A stretch of DNA of 64,000 bases from contig NZ_QKRB01000055.1 of the NCBI RefSeq assembly GCF_003233845.1, positions 186,001 to 250,000 of the forward strand. The letters run 5' to 3'. The translations under genes and the position numbers were made by a program. Shown piece after piece: positions 1 to 8,845 of this stretch. The notes under the pieces were generated by a model. It did no database searches, was not told the origin of the DNA, and saw only the letters and a program-made list of their open reading frames with translations. Each line of letters begins with the position of its first letter. Positions within the stretch are counted from its first letter, which is position 1. The stretch comes from Paenibacillus sambharensis (GTDB lineage Bacteria > Bacillota > Bacilli > Paenibacillales > Paenibacillaceae).

Positions 1-3000
1 GAACGGCAGCTCCCGCTTGATCCAGGAAGCCTTCATCATTCTCTGCCCCAGTTTGCTTGCATAGAAGGCGGCAATCGTATCCGCATCAACCGCCTCAGCC
101 TGCGCGGGTCTCAGCAGCTGGCGCAGCACCATATCCGCGACCAGAGTCCGGATTGTATCCGCATCCTTGGGCCCTTCCAGCGGCAGGACCTGCATGACCA
201 AGTGGCTGACGGTGCCGCGTTCCGCTGCGGTCAGCGTTCTGGCCTCCATGAAGCGGGGCCGGCGAAGCCGGAATGCTCCGGCAGGAGCCGGGAGTTCCGC
301 CGCCCGCTGGGAATCCGGCAGCTGCCTGTCTTCAGAGAGCGTCTCCAGGCTTTCGGCATTCGCGGCATGCTGCGCTTCCGCTGTGAGCCGTTTCAGTTCA
401 GTGACCGACGTCTTCGCCGCAATGGTTGTTGCCGACTCATAGGCGTACCGCCAGGACAGTCTTTCCTCGACAAGAGCAGCGTCTGCCGAGCTCTCGACCA
501 GCCCTCCTCCCTGGAGCGCTTCAAGCCGTTCCTCCATCCATGCCGCTTCGGTCTCGTCCGGCTCTGCGGCAGCCGCTGCCGCTTCAAGTCCAAAGACGGC
601 TGCCGGAGCGACACCGATACGCCAGCCTCTGACTTTAACCGAATCTCCGGCATCATCTGCTGCGAGCTCGGTATCCGCCGACGGTATTCCATGAGCGGCT
701 GCAAGCGGCATAATCCAATCCAAATACCGCTTCGCAGCAGACAGCTCGTGGCTCGGAAGGCGGCCGCCTTCCGCTCCAGCCGCCGTACCCTGCCAGCGTT
801 CCATCGCCCTGGCGGAATCCGCTACGCTGCCCAGCAGAATCATTTTCTCCTTCGGCCTTGTCATCGCCACATACAGGACACGCATCTCCTCAGCCAGCGT
901 CTCCATGCGCATCCGTCTCTTAACCGCCATATGCGGCAGCGTCGGGTAGCTGATCCGCAGGTCTGTATCAATAAACTTGGGGCCAAAGCCAAGCTGCTTG
1001 TGGAGCAGAAAGGAACCGTTCAAGTCCTGCATGTTGAACATCTTCCCCAGCCCGGCTGCAAATACGACCGGAAACTCAAGCCCCTTGCTCTTGTGAATGG
1101 ACATGATCCGAACGACATCCTCCTGTTCGCCAAGCGCCCTGGCCGTGCCGAGATCGCCTCCGCTGTCGCGCATACGGTCAATGAACCGCAGGAAGCGGAA
1201 CAGCCCCCGGAAGGAAGTCGCCTCATACTGGCGGGCGCGATCATGCAGAGCGCGCAGATTCGCCTGGCGCTGCTGGCCTCCGGGCAGCCCTCCGACAAGA
1301 TCGAAGAACCCGGTCTCCCGGTAAATACGCCAGAGCAGATCGGCAAGCGATCCCTGACGCGCTTCATTGCGCCATACTGCCAGCCGTTCCAAGAAAAGCA
1401 TCAGCTTGTGATGCGTATCCTCCGGCAGCATCGACTGCTCGACCGCCCTGCAGACAGCTTCATAGTAAGGCCCCTTGCCCGCATGTATCCGGATTCGGGC
1501 AAGCTCCTCTGCCGTCAAACCGAATAACGGCGACCGCAGTGTGCCGGCCAGCGGTATGTCCTGGTACGGATTGTCAATGACCCGCAGCAGAGAAATCATA
1601 ATTTCGACTTCTGTCGCTTCAAAATAGCCGCTGCTCAGCTCCGCATAAGCCGGAATCCCCTGTGCCTGCAGCTCTTCTACGAGCACCGGAGCCCAGCTCC
1701 GGGTTGCCCGCAGCAATATGACAATATCCCGCCACTGCAGCTTCCGGTGCACACCCTGCTTGCCGTCGAATACACGCAGCGGAGGCTCGCCCGCTGCCGG
1801 GTCACCGTCCATCAGCCTGCGGATACGGGAGGCAATCCAGCGGGCCTCCAGCTGTGCCGTCTGCATGTCCGCAACAGCCTCCGCAGCCTTCCTGTCCGTA
1901 AGATCCTCATCAGCGGCAGCTGCCTCAGCCTGCTCCTCCCCGTCCTGCGGCCTGCCTCTGTCAATAATGACACACTCCACTTCATAGGCGGGCGCCTCCT
2001 CGGGAGCCGGCTTTGGGTACGCCGCACCGCAGACAAGCTCGGCACTCTTGTCATAATCCATCTCCGCAACCGCTTCATGCATAATGGCCCTGAACACATC
2101 ATTCACGCCATCGACGACCTGCGGGCGGCTCCGGAAGTTGCGCGCCAAATCAATGCGCAGGCCTGACGGGCTGCCCCCGTCAGGCTGGGCCGGTTGGTCT
2201 GTTGTCTCCTGCTGAATGGAGTCAGACAGGGACACAAACGATTTATACTTCGCCAGGAAGAGATTCGGTTCAGCTAGGCGGAACCGGTAGATGCTCTGTT
2301 TCACGTCGCCCACCATGAAGCGGTTGCCAAGACCTGGACGGGCAATCAGGGAAACGATCGCCTCCTGAACCATGTTCGTATCCTGGTACTCATCCAGCAG
2401 GATCTCATCAAACTGCTGCTGATACTCCAGCGCCGCAGGTGATGGAATCGCCTGCTCCGGCGTCGAATCCGGGTGCCTCAGAATCCGCAGGCAGTAATGC
2501 TCCAGATCGCCAAAATCAAGCAGGCCACGGCGGCGCTTGGCCGCCTCATAGCGCTCGGCAAACTCCGCTACTAGCAGGGCCAGCGCCTCCATCTGCGGAG
2601 CCAGGCGGCGCAGCTCATCCGCGAACGCTTCCGGCGACCGCCCGAACAGCTCATCCGCCAAGTCAGACACTACAGACTTGGCCTGCTCCCTCAGCTTCTT
2701 CGCGCGCTCTTGGAGCTCCTTGTCCAGATCGCTGCCCCGCACAGCCTTCAGCCTGCCGAATTCGGCGCCGCGAAAACGGTCATGCCAGGCGGTCCAGCCC
2801 CTATTCGCGACCACATCAAGCAACTCACGCACCAATGCCAAATCCTCATCGAACGTTGGCGCGTAAGCTGCCGGGCCGCCCGCCTGCTTCGCAACTGACA
2901 GGGCCTGCTCCAGCTGAGCTGCAGCCCCTTCCAGCGACATCAGCAGATCACTCTTCAGGCAATCCACCCAGACGCTTGCTTCCAGACTGCCTGCGTCCTC

Positions 3001-3654
3001 TACACGAAAGGAGGCTGCAGACTGCTGCAGCCAATGCTCAGGCCACGGGTGGCTGCGCGAGAAATCATAGAGCTGCTGAACAAGCCGGACCAGCGGCTCG
3101 TCCCCTCGCTCACCGCCAAACGCATCGGCCAGCCGCAGAAAGGCCCCGTCATCAGCGGCCCCTTCATATTTAGCTTCAAACAGCTCATCCAGCACTTCCA
3201 TCCGCAGCAGCTCAGCCTCGGTCTCATTCGCAATCCGGAAGCCGGGATCAAGACCGATCAGCGGGTAGAAGCGGCGGATGACATCCTGACAGAAGGAATG
3301 CAGCGTTGTGATGGCTGCGCGGTTCATCAGCGCAAGCTGCCGCCTCATATGCTCGGACTCAGGCTGCAAATCCAGCGCTTTCTCCAGCGCAATGCGAATC
3401 CGCTCCTTCATCTCGGATGCCGCCGCCTTGGTGAAGGTTGCCACGAGCAGCCGGTCCACGTCCGTATCAGCCGATATTTTGCGGATAATCCGTTCCACCA
3501 GAACAGCTGTCTTCCCCGATCCCGCTGCGGCTGCTACAAGCACGTTCCGTCCGCTTGTCATCACCGCACGCCACTGGTCATCGGTCCAGGTGCTGCCTTC
3601 CGGCTTAGGCGGGATATATCCCGCCGCCGCTGTGATGTTATTGCTCGTTGTCAC
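1..3654 (-). CDS. addA: ATP-dependent helicase/nuclease subunit A (AddA), C-terminus cut by window edge
   Basis: AddA is the helicase and one of the two nuclease subunits of AddAB, the Firmicute counterpart of RecBCD. It resects double-strand breaks up to Chi. About 1218 codons are visible and the C-terminal nuclease end runs off base 1. The N-terminus carries Walker A AAAGSGKT near residue 45, followed by TFTKAAASEMKERI, the UvrD-type signature. LLDEYQDTN (Walker B) and MSIHKSKGLEFPVVF lie further on. The best start is GTG at 3654: GGGGAG lies about 7 nt upstream and the protein begins MTTSNNITAAAGYIPPKPEG. The start overlaps the end of addB by 17 bp, so the two are translated as one unit. 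Identification is secure. Confidence 0.97.
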   Translation of the reverse strand, partial: MTTSNNITAAAGYIPPKPEGSTWTDDQWRAVMTSGRNVLVAAAAGSGKTAVLVERIIRKISADTDVDRLLVATFTKAAASEMKERIRIALEKALDLQPESEHMRRQLALMNRAAITTLHSFCQDVIRRFYPLIGLDPGFRIANETEAELLRMEVLDELFEAKYEGAADDGAFLRLADAFGGERGDEPLVRLVQQLYDFSRSHPWPEHWLQQSAASFRVEDAGSLEASVWVDCLKSDLLMSLEGAAAQLEQALSVAKQAGGPAAYAPTFDEDLALVRELLDVVANRGWTAWHDRFRGAEFGRLKAVRGSDLDKELQERAKKLREQAKSVVSDLADELFGRSPEAFADELRRLAPQMEALALLVAEFAERYEAAKRRRGLLDFGDLEHYCLRILRHPDSTPEQAIPSPAALEYQQQFDEILLDEYQDTNMVQEAIVSLIARPGLGNRFMVGDVKQSIYRFRLAEPNLFLAKYKSFVSLSDSIQQETTDQPAQPDGGSPSGLRIDLARNFRSRPQVVDGVNDVFRAIMHEAVAEMDYDKSAELVCGAAYPKPAPEEAPAYEVECVIIDRGRPQDGEEQAEAAAADEDLTDRKAAEAVADMQTAQLEARWIASRIRRLMDGDPAAGEPPLRVFDGKQGVHRKLQWRDIVILLRATRSWAPVLVEELQAQGIPAYAELSSGYFEATEVEIMISLLRVIDNPYQDIPLAGTLRSPLFGLTAEELARIRIHAGKGPYYEAVCRAVEQSMLPEDTHHKLMLFLERLAVWRNEARQGSLADLLWRIYRETGFFDLVGGLPGGQQRQANLRALHDRARQYEATSFRGLFRFLRFIDRMRDSGGDLGTARALGEQEDVVRIMSIHKSKGLEFPVVFAAGLGKMFNMQDLNGSFLLHKQLGFGPKFIDTDLRISYPTLPHMAVKRRMRMETLAEEMRVLYVAMTRPKEKMILLGSVADSARAMERWQGTAAGAEGGRLPSHELSAAKRYLDWIMPLAAAHGIPSADTELAADDAGDSVKVRGWRIGVAPAAVFGLEAAAAAAEPDETEAAWMEERLEALQGGGLVESSADAALVEERLSWRYAYESATTIAAKTSVTELKRLTAEAQHAANAESLETLSEDRQLPDSQRAAELPAPAGAFRLRRPRFMEARTLTAAERGTVSHLVMQVLPLEGPKDADTIRTLVADMVLRQLLRPAQAEAVDADTIAAFYASKLGQRMMKASWIKRELPF

Positions 3655-6600
3655 GGTTCTTCTCCCCCTTCCCCCTAACGGTCTCATTGCCACCGCCGCT
3701 GCTATCATCGAATGACTCATTCCATCCCTTAGAGCCGGAACCTCCCCTAACTTCAGCACCTTCCGCGCTTTCAGCGGCTCCCGCTTCAAGCAGCTGCCAA
3801 ATTTGGTCCTTAGGCGGCTTGGACAGCTTCACGTACCGATTCCCCTCAAACAGCGGATCAAACTGGCATACCGGCTTATACGAACAGAACTGGCACGGCA
3901 TCTTGGCCCCTATCCGGTAAGGAGCAATGGTAATCTCCCCATCCATGATCCGGCTGCCAATCCGCTTGATCGTCGTACGGACCGAGCCGCGAAGCACCTG
4001 CCACTGATCCCGTGATACCACGGAGGAGAAGCTGTAAAAGCCGCCGTCCTTCTTGAGAGCTGCAGGCAGCAGCTCCGAATGGCCGCTCTCCAGATCCCCG
4101 TCCATCAGCCGGACCGCATGCTCCTCCGCCAGCAGCAGCCCCTTCATCTTGAACCGCTTCAGCATGAGATCGCCGGCCTGCTTCTCACTGAGATTGTTGG
4201 TTGTGCCTAGAAGCGGGTTGTGAACGTGAAAATACAGTACGCCTGCAGGCAGCGCAGGCCTGCCCAGCCAGCCTTCCGCGTGGGTCAGCAGGACATCCAG
4301 GTAGGTCAGCATCTGCAGCGTGAGGCCGTGCACCACATCCTCCAGACGAAGCTGGGTTTCCGAGGACTTGTAATCCAGTACACGCAGCAGCAGGCCATCC
4401 TCGGTCTCAGCTGCATCCACGCGGTCAATACGACCAACTATCTCCATCGATCTTCCGCCCTTGAGCGGCAGCTGCAGCGAAGGCAGCTGTCCGCCGGGGC
4501 CGAAGCCGACCTCCAGTCCGACCGGCTTGAAGGCCGCCCTGCGGGCGTGCTCGCCGAGTACAATGGCCGCTTGAGCGACAATTTGCTTCAGCTTCTCGGA
4601 AATGTACTGATACCGGCTGCTGCTCAGCAAAATACTGGACTGCAGGCGCGGTGCCAGCTCGTCAACGACGCCGCCTGCTGCCTGACGGATTTGGCCGGGC
4701 GCCATCGAGCCGTAGCCGCTTCCAAGCGCCTGCGCAAGACGTGACAGCGCTGCATGAAACAGCTGTCCGATGTCCGGTGCCTCCAGACGGTACAGCCGCC
4801 TCTCCTGAAGCCTTAGCCCATGGCTGACGAAATGCTGAAACGGACAAGCCACGAAGCGCTCCATGCGGGAGACGCTCGCCTTCAGATGGTCGCCGTACAG
4901 CAGCCGGGCTGTTTCTCCGGTCAGGTAGGCCTCTTCGTTGTAGAAGGAAAGTGAGCCCGTCAGCAGCAGCAGCCTGTCATGCCACTGCGGCCGCTTGGCG
5001 TACCAGTTGTATATGTCCCACCAGAAATCCGCAATCTGTGCACCCTGCCGCCAGGCGCGAAGCTGGGTGATGAGATAGGACAGCGTGCGTTCCGGATGCC
5101 GGATAAACCCAAGCTGCTCTTCTTCCGGCATATCGGGTGACGGCTCACCGCCTTCTATTCGTTCCTTTATACCCGGAAACATCAGCTTAACATGCCGTAT
5201 CACCTCGGACGGGAGCAGGCTCTTTCCTTCCTCATCCGAGAGCGCATAGCTGATCCACAGATGCCGGCATGGTGTGGTCAGAGCCACATAGATCAGGAAT
5301 CTCTCATCAAGCAGCCTTCTTCTTACACTAGGCGCAACCCGGATGCCAGCGTCTGTCAGCCGCTCCCGCTCCTGCTCGGTCAGCAGGCCGTCCTCCTGAA
5401 TCCGCATCGGCATCACGCCATCATTGGCGCCAAGCACATAACAAATGTGAACACTGGTTGACCGGGTGCGGTCCATGCTGCCGGCCAGCACCTGATCAAC
5501 AGCCGGAGGCACGGACGCCAGCTTCAAGCTGTCCAGCCCGGTCTCCACCATGCCCGCAAACAGCTCCGGCGTTACAGACTCATCACCGGCGAGCTCTACA
5601 AGCTGGTCAAGCAAATCCATTACGCCATCCCAAAGCTGACGATGCTGCCTCGCCCGGCGAACCTCGCCTTTCTCAAGCGCCTCAGCGCTCCAAGCCTCCA
5701 GGCGGTCAGCCGCTCCCGCTTCATCGAGGAGCCGGTACAGCGCCGTACACATACCCTTGACGTCATGAGCCTTCTTCAGCCGATTCGCCAGCTTCTCCAG
5801 CGGCCGGACAATGGAGTCTCTCGACCTCAGCAGCTCGCCGAAGCGTTCCGGCTCCATTTCACGTGCCTGCTCGGGCTCATCCTCAAGCGCATCCTGCATC
5901 AGCGGCTTCCAGCTGTTGTCATCGAGCCAGCGCCAGCCGTCAATGCCAGCAGCAAGCACATAGTTCTCCAGCCGGTCGAGTGCCTCCCGGTCCACCCCAT
6001 CCGTCTCGCCCAGCAGCATCTCGGTTTTCGCGCAGCGAAAAACAGCCTCATACCGCCAGCCTTCATTGACCGTCTCCAGAGCCGAACGGATCAGCTCCAC
6101 AAGCGGGTGATGATTGACGCTCTGCTTCTGGTCCAGGAAGACCGGAATGCCGTAATCGCCAAACACAGCGGCTATGTAGTCGTTGTAATCGTCGGCTGTC
6201 CGCACCATAACGGCGATATCCCGCCAGCGGAGATCACCCTGCTGCACGCGCCGGACAATGTCCCTGGCGACCGCTTCCACTTCCGCTCGCCTGTGAACGG
6301 CAGCGTGTATCGAAATTCCGCAGCGCGGGTCTTCCGGCCGGCAGGCCGCTTCATCCGGTACAAGCAGCGGCATCCGGCTGCGGAAATGACGCTCCAGGTG
6401 GTCCAGCATCGGACTGTCCGCAAACCTGGGCAGCGGCTGCTCATTAAGCAGCACAGGCTGGAGCAGATCAACCCCAGCAGCCCTGGCCAGCTCAAAGAGC
6501 TGATTATAGGTTTCGGCTGTCGGATGGAACAGATCCAGCTCATGCGGCTTCTCGCCCGGCCCGTATGGCCTGTCCAGACAGAGAGCCACCGTTACATCTG

Positions 6601-7279
6601 CCGCACAGCTCATCATCACACCAAGCGCCTCGATCTCCTTCGGCGTAAAGCCGTGGAAGCCGTCTACCCATATCCGCGCCGAGCGCAGATACTCCACATG
6701 GGGAAAACCTGAGGCCAGCCATCCGAGACTGTCTTCCGCATCCATATACAAGCCCTGCAGCGCATCCTCCATCTCACGGAATACAAGCTGAACATCATGC
6801 AGCTTCCCTCCGAGCAGCGAGCCTTTTGCAGCCGGACTCTCAGCTTGGTCCAAGCCGTCCAGTGTGTCCGGTGTCACCCCATAGCGTTTAAATTCCGTCA
6901 AGAGCTCGTTCAGGCGCTCAATAAAGCCCTGCTGCTGGAGACCCGCAGAAAAAAGCTTGAGCTCCGGGCCAAGACGTTGTACGATTTTATATAGAAGCAT
7001 GTTCTTGCCGTTATCGCTTATCGGTACGAGCGCAGTACCGCCCGTCTCCTGCATCACGCGAAATGCGAGGCGGCGGAAGCTCATGACCTGAGCCCTGATA
7101 GTCCCGGCCAGCCCCGGCGTGCGGGCAAGCGTATATTCCGTCTGAAAGGTTGCCTGTTCAGGCACCAGCATGATGAGCGGCGGTCCATCCGGCCCCAGCT
7201 CCAGCTCCCTGCGTATTTCGTTCAGACATAACTGTGTCTTGCCGGCACCCGACCGTCCCAGCACAAAGCGCAATGCCAT
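3638..7279 (-). CDS. addB: ATP-dependent nuclease subunit B (AddB)
   Basis: AddB is the partner of AddA in double-strand-break resection. It supplies the second nuclease domain and Chi recognition. The chosen ATG (7279) follows GGGAGG and gives MALRFVLGRSGAGKT, with a Walker A at the extreme N-terminus as usual; an upstream in-frame ATG adds 30 residues that do not look like the family. The protein is 1213 aa. The iron-sulfur cluster cysteines are visible as the VACPFQHF cysteine and the CQFCSYKPVC triad near residues 1129-1138. A Ser/Gly/Glu-rich tail of about 40 residues follows the usual end. The stop codon lies inside addA. A promoter and a LexA-like box lie upstream. Confidence 0.96.
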   Translation of the reverse strand: MALRFVLGRSGAGKTQLCLNEIRRELELGPDGPPLIMLVPEQATFQTEYTLARTPGLAGTIRAQVMSFRRLAFRVMQETGGTALVPISDNGKNMLLYKIVQRLGPELKLFSAGLQQQGFIERLNELLTEFKRYGVTPDTLDGLDQAESPAAKGSLLGGKLHDVQLVFREMEDALQGLYMDAEDSLGWLASGFPHVEYLRSARIWVDGFHGFTPKEIEALGVMMSCAADVTVALCLDRPYGPGEKPHELDLFHPTAETYNQLFELARAAGVDLLQPVLLNEQPLPRFADSPMLDHLERHFRSRMPLLVPDEAACRPEDPRCGISIHAAVHRRAEVEAVARDIVRRVQQGDLRWRDIAVMVRTADDYNDYIAAVFGDYGIPVFLDQKQSVNHHPLVELIRSALETVNEGWRYEAVFRCAKTEMLLGETDGVDREALDRLENYVLAAGIDGWRWLDDNSWKPLMQDALEDEPEQAREMEPERFGELLRSRDSIVRPLEKLANRLKKAHDVKGMCTALYRLLDEAGAADRLEAWSAEALEKGEVRRARQHRQLWDGVMDLLDQLVELAGDESVTPELFAGMVETGLDSLKLASVPPAVDQVLAGSMDRTRSTSVHICYVLGANDGVMPMRIQEDGLLTEQERERLTDAGIRVAPSVRRRLLDERFLIYVALTTPCRHLWISYALSDEEGKSLLPSEVIRHVKLMFPGIKERIEGGEPSPDMPEEEQLGFIRHPERTLSYLITQLRAWRQGAQIADFWWDIYNWYAKRPQWHDRLLLLTGSLSFYNEEAYLTGETARLLYGDHLKASVSRMERFVACPFQHFVSHGLRLQERRLYRLEAPDIGQLFHAALSRLAQALGSGYGSMAPGQIRQAAGGVVDELAPRLQSSILLSSSRYQYISEKLKQIVAQAAIVLGEHARRAAFKPVGLEVGFGPGGQLPSLQLPLKGGRSMEIVGRIDRVDAAETEDGLLLRVLDYKSSETQLRLEDVVHGLTLQMLTYLDVLLTHAEGWLGRPALPAGVLYFHVHNPLLGTTNNLSEKQAGDLMLKRFKMKGLLLAEEHAVRLMDGDLESGHSELLPAALKKDGGFYSFSSVVSRDQWQVLRGSVRTTIKRIGSRIMDGEITIAPYRIGAKMPCQFCSYKPVCQFDPLFEGNRYVKLSKPPKDQIWQLLEAGAAESAEGAEVRGGSGSKGWNESFDDSSGGGNETVRGKGEKNRDNEQ

Positions 7280-7328
7280 CCGTATTTCCCTCCCGCTGCC
7301 TGTTGCTCGTCTATTTCTATTAAAAATC

Positions 7329-7357
7329 ATTCTATCACACCAGGCTGCGGATTTCAT
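7329..7357 (-). promoter_or_regulatory. Putative sigma-A promoter of addBA
   Basis: Read on the minus strand, ATGAAA (-35, four of six consensus bases) and TAGAAT (-10, five of six) are separated by 17 bp. The site lies about 50 bp upstream of the addB ATG and immediately downstream of a LexA-like box. This is a motif match only. Confidence 0.42.
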
Positions 7358-7366
7358 GCCATTAAA

Positions 7367-7380
7367 CAAACATCTGTTCG
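7367..7380. promoter_or_regulatory. LexA-like SOS box between addB and the glycerophosphodiesterase gene
   Basis: On the minus strand the site reads CGAACAGATGTTTG. It matches the Gram-positive LexA/DinR consensus CGAACRNRYGTTYC at every position except the last. It lies about 10 bp upstream of the proposed addB -35 box. The intergenic region is divergent, so it could serve either gene; DNA repair makes addBA the natural target. Confidence 0.5.
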
Positions 7381-7480
7381 TTCTTCCATTTTGTAATATT
7401 TGGCTCTACGTGAATGTCTCCGCTCCACAGGGAGAACCTAGTAACAGCACCTAAGACAAGTCAGCGAAGGAGGAGCATCC

Positions 7481-8341
7481 ATGAGATTTTCCATCATTCG
7501 AAGTGTAAGCGTTGTCCTTATTGCCTCTATTCTCTTCTCCATCCCAGCCCATCCGGAAGCCGCCACCGCGGGAGCTCAAACGGTGAGCGGGAGCGATAAG
7601 CCGCTTGTTGTTGCCCACCGCGGCGCTTCCCTGCATGCCCCCGAGAATACGATGGCAGCCTTCCACAAGGCTGTCGAAATGGGCGCTCATGTTATTGAGC
7701 TTGATGTACGTTTAACGAAGGACGGCATTCCCGTCGTCATCCACGATGCCAAGGTCAACCGTACCACCAGCGGCAAAGGCAAGGTTGCCGGATTAACCTT
7801 CAAGCAGCTGAGAGAGCTGGATGCCGGACTTTATTTCCATCCCTCCTTTGCCGGTGAACGCATTCCGTCACTTGCAGAGGTGCTCGATACCTTCAGTCCG
7901 GTAACTCGTCTGCTTATCGAGCTGAAAGATCCGAAGCAGTACCCAGGCATAGAGAAAGCTGTCGCCGGCATGCTGAAGGAACGAAGCTTGGACAATTCCG
8001 CGAGCAGCGGTATTGTCGTTCAATCCTTTGACCGGTCCTCCCTGCAAAAGCTTAAGGAGCTGCTGCCGCAGCTATCCATCGGCATTCTTGTAACAGGGGC
8101 TGGGAAGCTGAGGACCAGGGAGCTTAAGAAAATCGCACAGTATGCCGACTATATCAATCCCTCGCGAAAGGGCCTCAGCACCTGGACAATCCGGCTCATT
8201 CAGGCAAACGGTATGAAGGTATATGTGTGGGACATTCGCTCGGAACGGCAGGCAGCCGCCATGATTAAGGCAGGCGCAGACGGCATTATGACCAAGAATC
8301 CGGAATTTCTCCACAGCTTGAAAAATCGTCTCGCGAAATAA
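7481..8341 (+). CDS. Secreted glycerophosphodiester phosphodiesterase (GDPD family)
   Basis: This enzyme hydrolyses glycerophosphodiesters to glycerol-3-phosphate and an alcohol, probably outside the membrane. Residues 1-28 form a signal peptide (basic start, hydrophobic VVLIASILFSI, likely cut near AHPEA-AT). The mature domain starts with the signature VAHRGAS (catalytic His46 and Arg47) and APENT, then IELDV (metal ligands Glu73 and Asp75) and VVIHD (His88). The ends LIELK and YVWDI are typical of the TIM-barrel fold. At 286 aa it is the usual length for a secreted bacterial GDPD. AAGGAGGA lies 7-8 nt before the ATG. The gene stands alone, divergent from addB. The substrate range cannot be read from the sequence. 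Confidence 0.92.
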   Translation: MRFSIIRSVSVVLIASILFSIPAHPEAATAGAQTVSGSDKPLVVAHRGASLHAPENTMAAFHKAVEMGAHVIELDVRLTKDGIPVVIHDAKVNRTTSGKGKVAGLTFKQLRELDAGLYFHPSFAGERIPSLAEVLDTFSPVTRLLIELKDPKQYPGIEKAVAGMLKERSLDNSASSGIVVQSFDRSSLQKLKELLPQLSIGILVTGAGKLRTRELKKIAQYADYINPSRKGLSTWTIRLIQANGMKVYVWDIRSERQAAAMIKAGADGIMTKNPEFLHSLKNRLAK

Positions 8342-8470
8342 TGTCCGCCAATTCACCGGGCATGAGAGGATGCCAATAGCAGCCTCACCCAATATTTACC
8401 TCCATCCAGTGGATACACAAGTCCTCTAATCGGGTATAGATACCTGTACACCGAAAGGAGGAAGAAGGCC

Positions 8471-8719
8471 ATGGAATACCAAGAGCTCTATATCGAAGCC
8501 TTTGAGATGCCGGACATTGAGCCGCCAGTCCAGCCGGAGATCATCCCGCCGGATTCGCCTGACACGCCGGGCGTTCCCGGAACACCAGAGATTCAACCTG
8601 ACAATCCGCCGGATATACAGCCAGAGCCTATTCCGGAAATCCAACCGGATATTACACCTGATGTTCCGCCCGTTATACAGCCCGAGATTGAGCCGGATCC
8701 TCATCCGGACCTGCCATAA
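8471..8719 (+). CDS. Small acidic proline-rich protein, function unknown
   Basis: This 82-residue ORF has an excellent ribosome site (AAAGGAGGAAG, then about 7 nt to ATG). After about 15 residues it becomes a degenerate repeat rich in Pro, Asp, Glu and Ile, with units such as PEIQPDNPPDIQPEP and PEIQPDITPDVPP. There are no Cys residues, no membrane segment and no signal peptide. The composition implies an extended, strongly acidic, disordered chain. It is followed by a strong hairpin terminator, so it is probably its own transcription unit. I do not recognise a family. The clean SD, the terminator and the periodic translation argue that it is real. Confidence 0.6.
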   Translation: MEYQELYIEAFEMPDIEPPVQPEIIPPDSPDTPGVPGTPEIQPDNPPDIQPEPIPEIQPDITPDVPPVIQPEIEPDPHPDLP

Positions 8720-8782
8720 GCGTGCGTAACGATTTACAGAAAACCTGCTAATAAACGGTTTCTTTTACTTTTTATAGATTGA

Positions 8783-8830
8783 AGAAGGGGCTGTTCCAAA
8801 GTCATATGACTTTTGGAACAGCCCCTTCTG
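8783..8830. terminator. Perfect 18-bp hairpin, bidirectional terminator
   Basis: The arms AGAAGGGGCTGTTCCAAA and its exact complement surround an 11-nt loop containing the palindrome GTCATATGAC. It sits between two convergent genes (the proline-rich ORF and the rRNA methyltransferase). The 3' arm resembles a second hairpin at 57471-57519. Confidence 0.75.
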
Positions 8831-8845
8831 GGTTTGCACAGAAGA

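Noticed and set aside
202-1527. Long plus-strand frame (441 codons) opposite addA
   Set aside because: Shadow of addA in GC-rich DNA; no SD, no family motifs.
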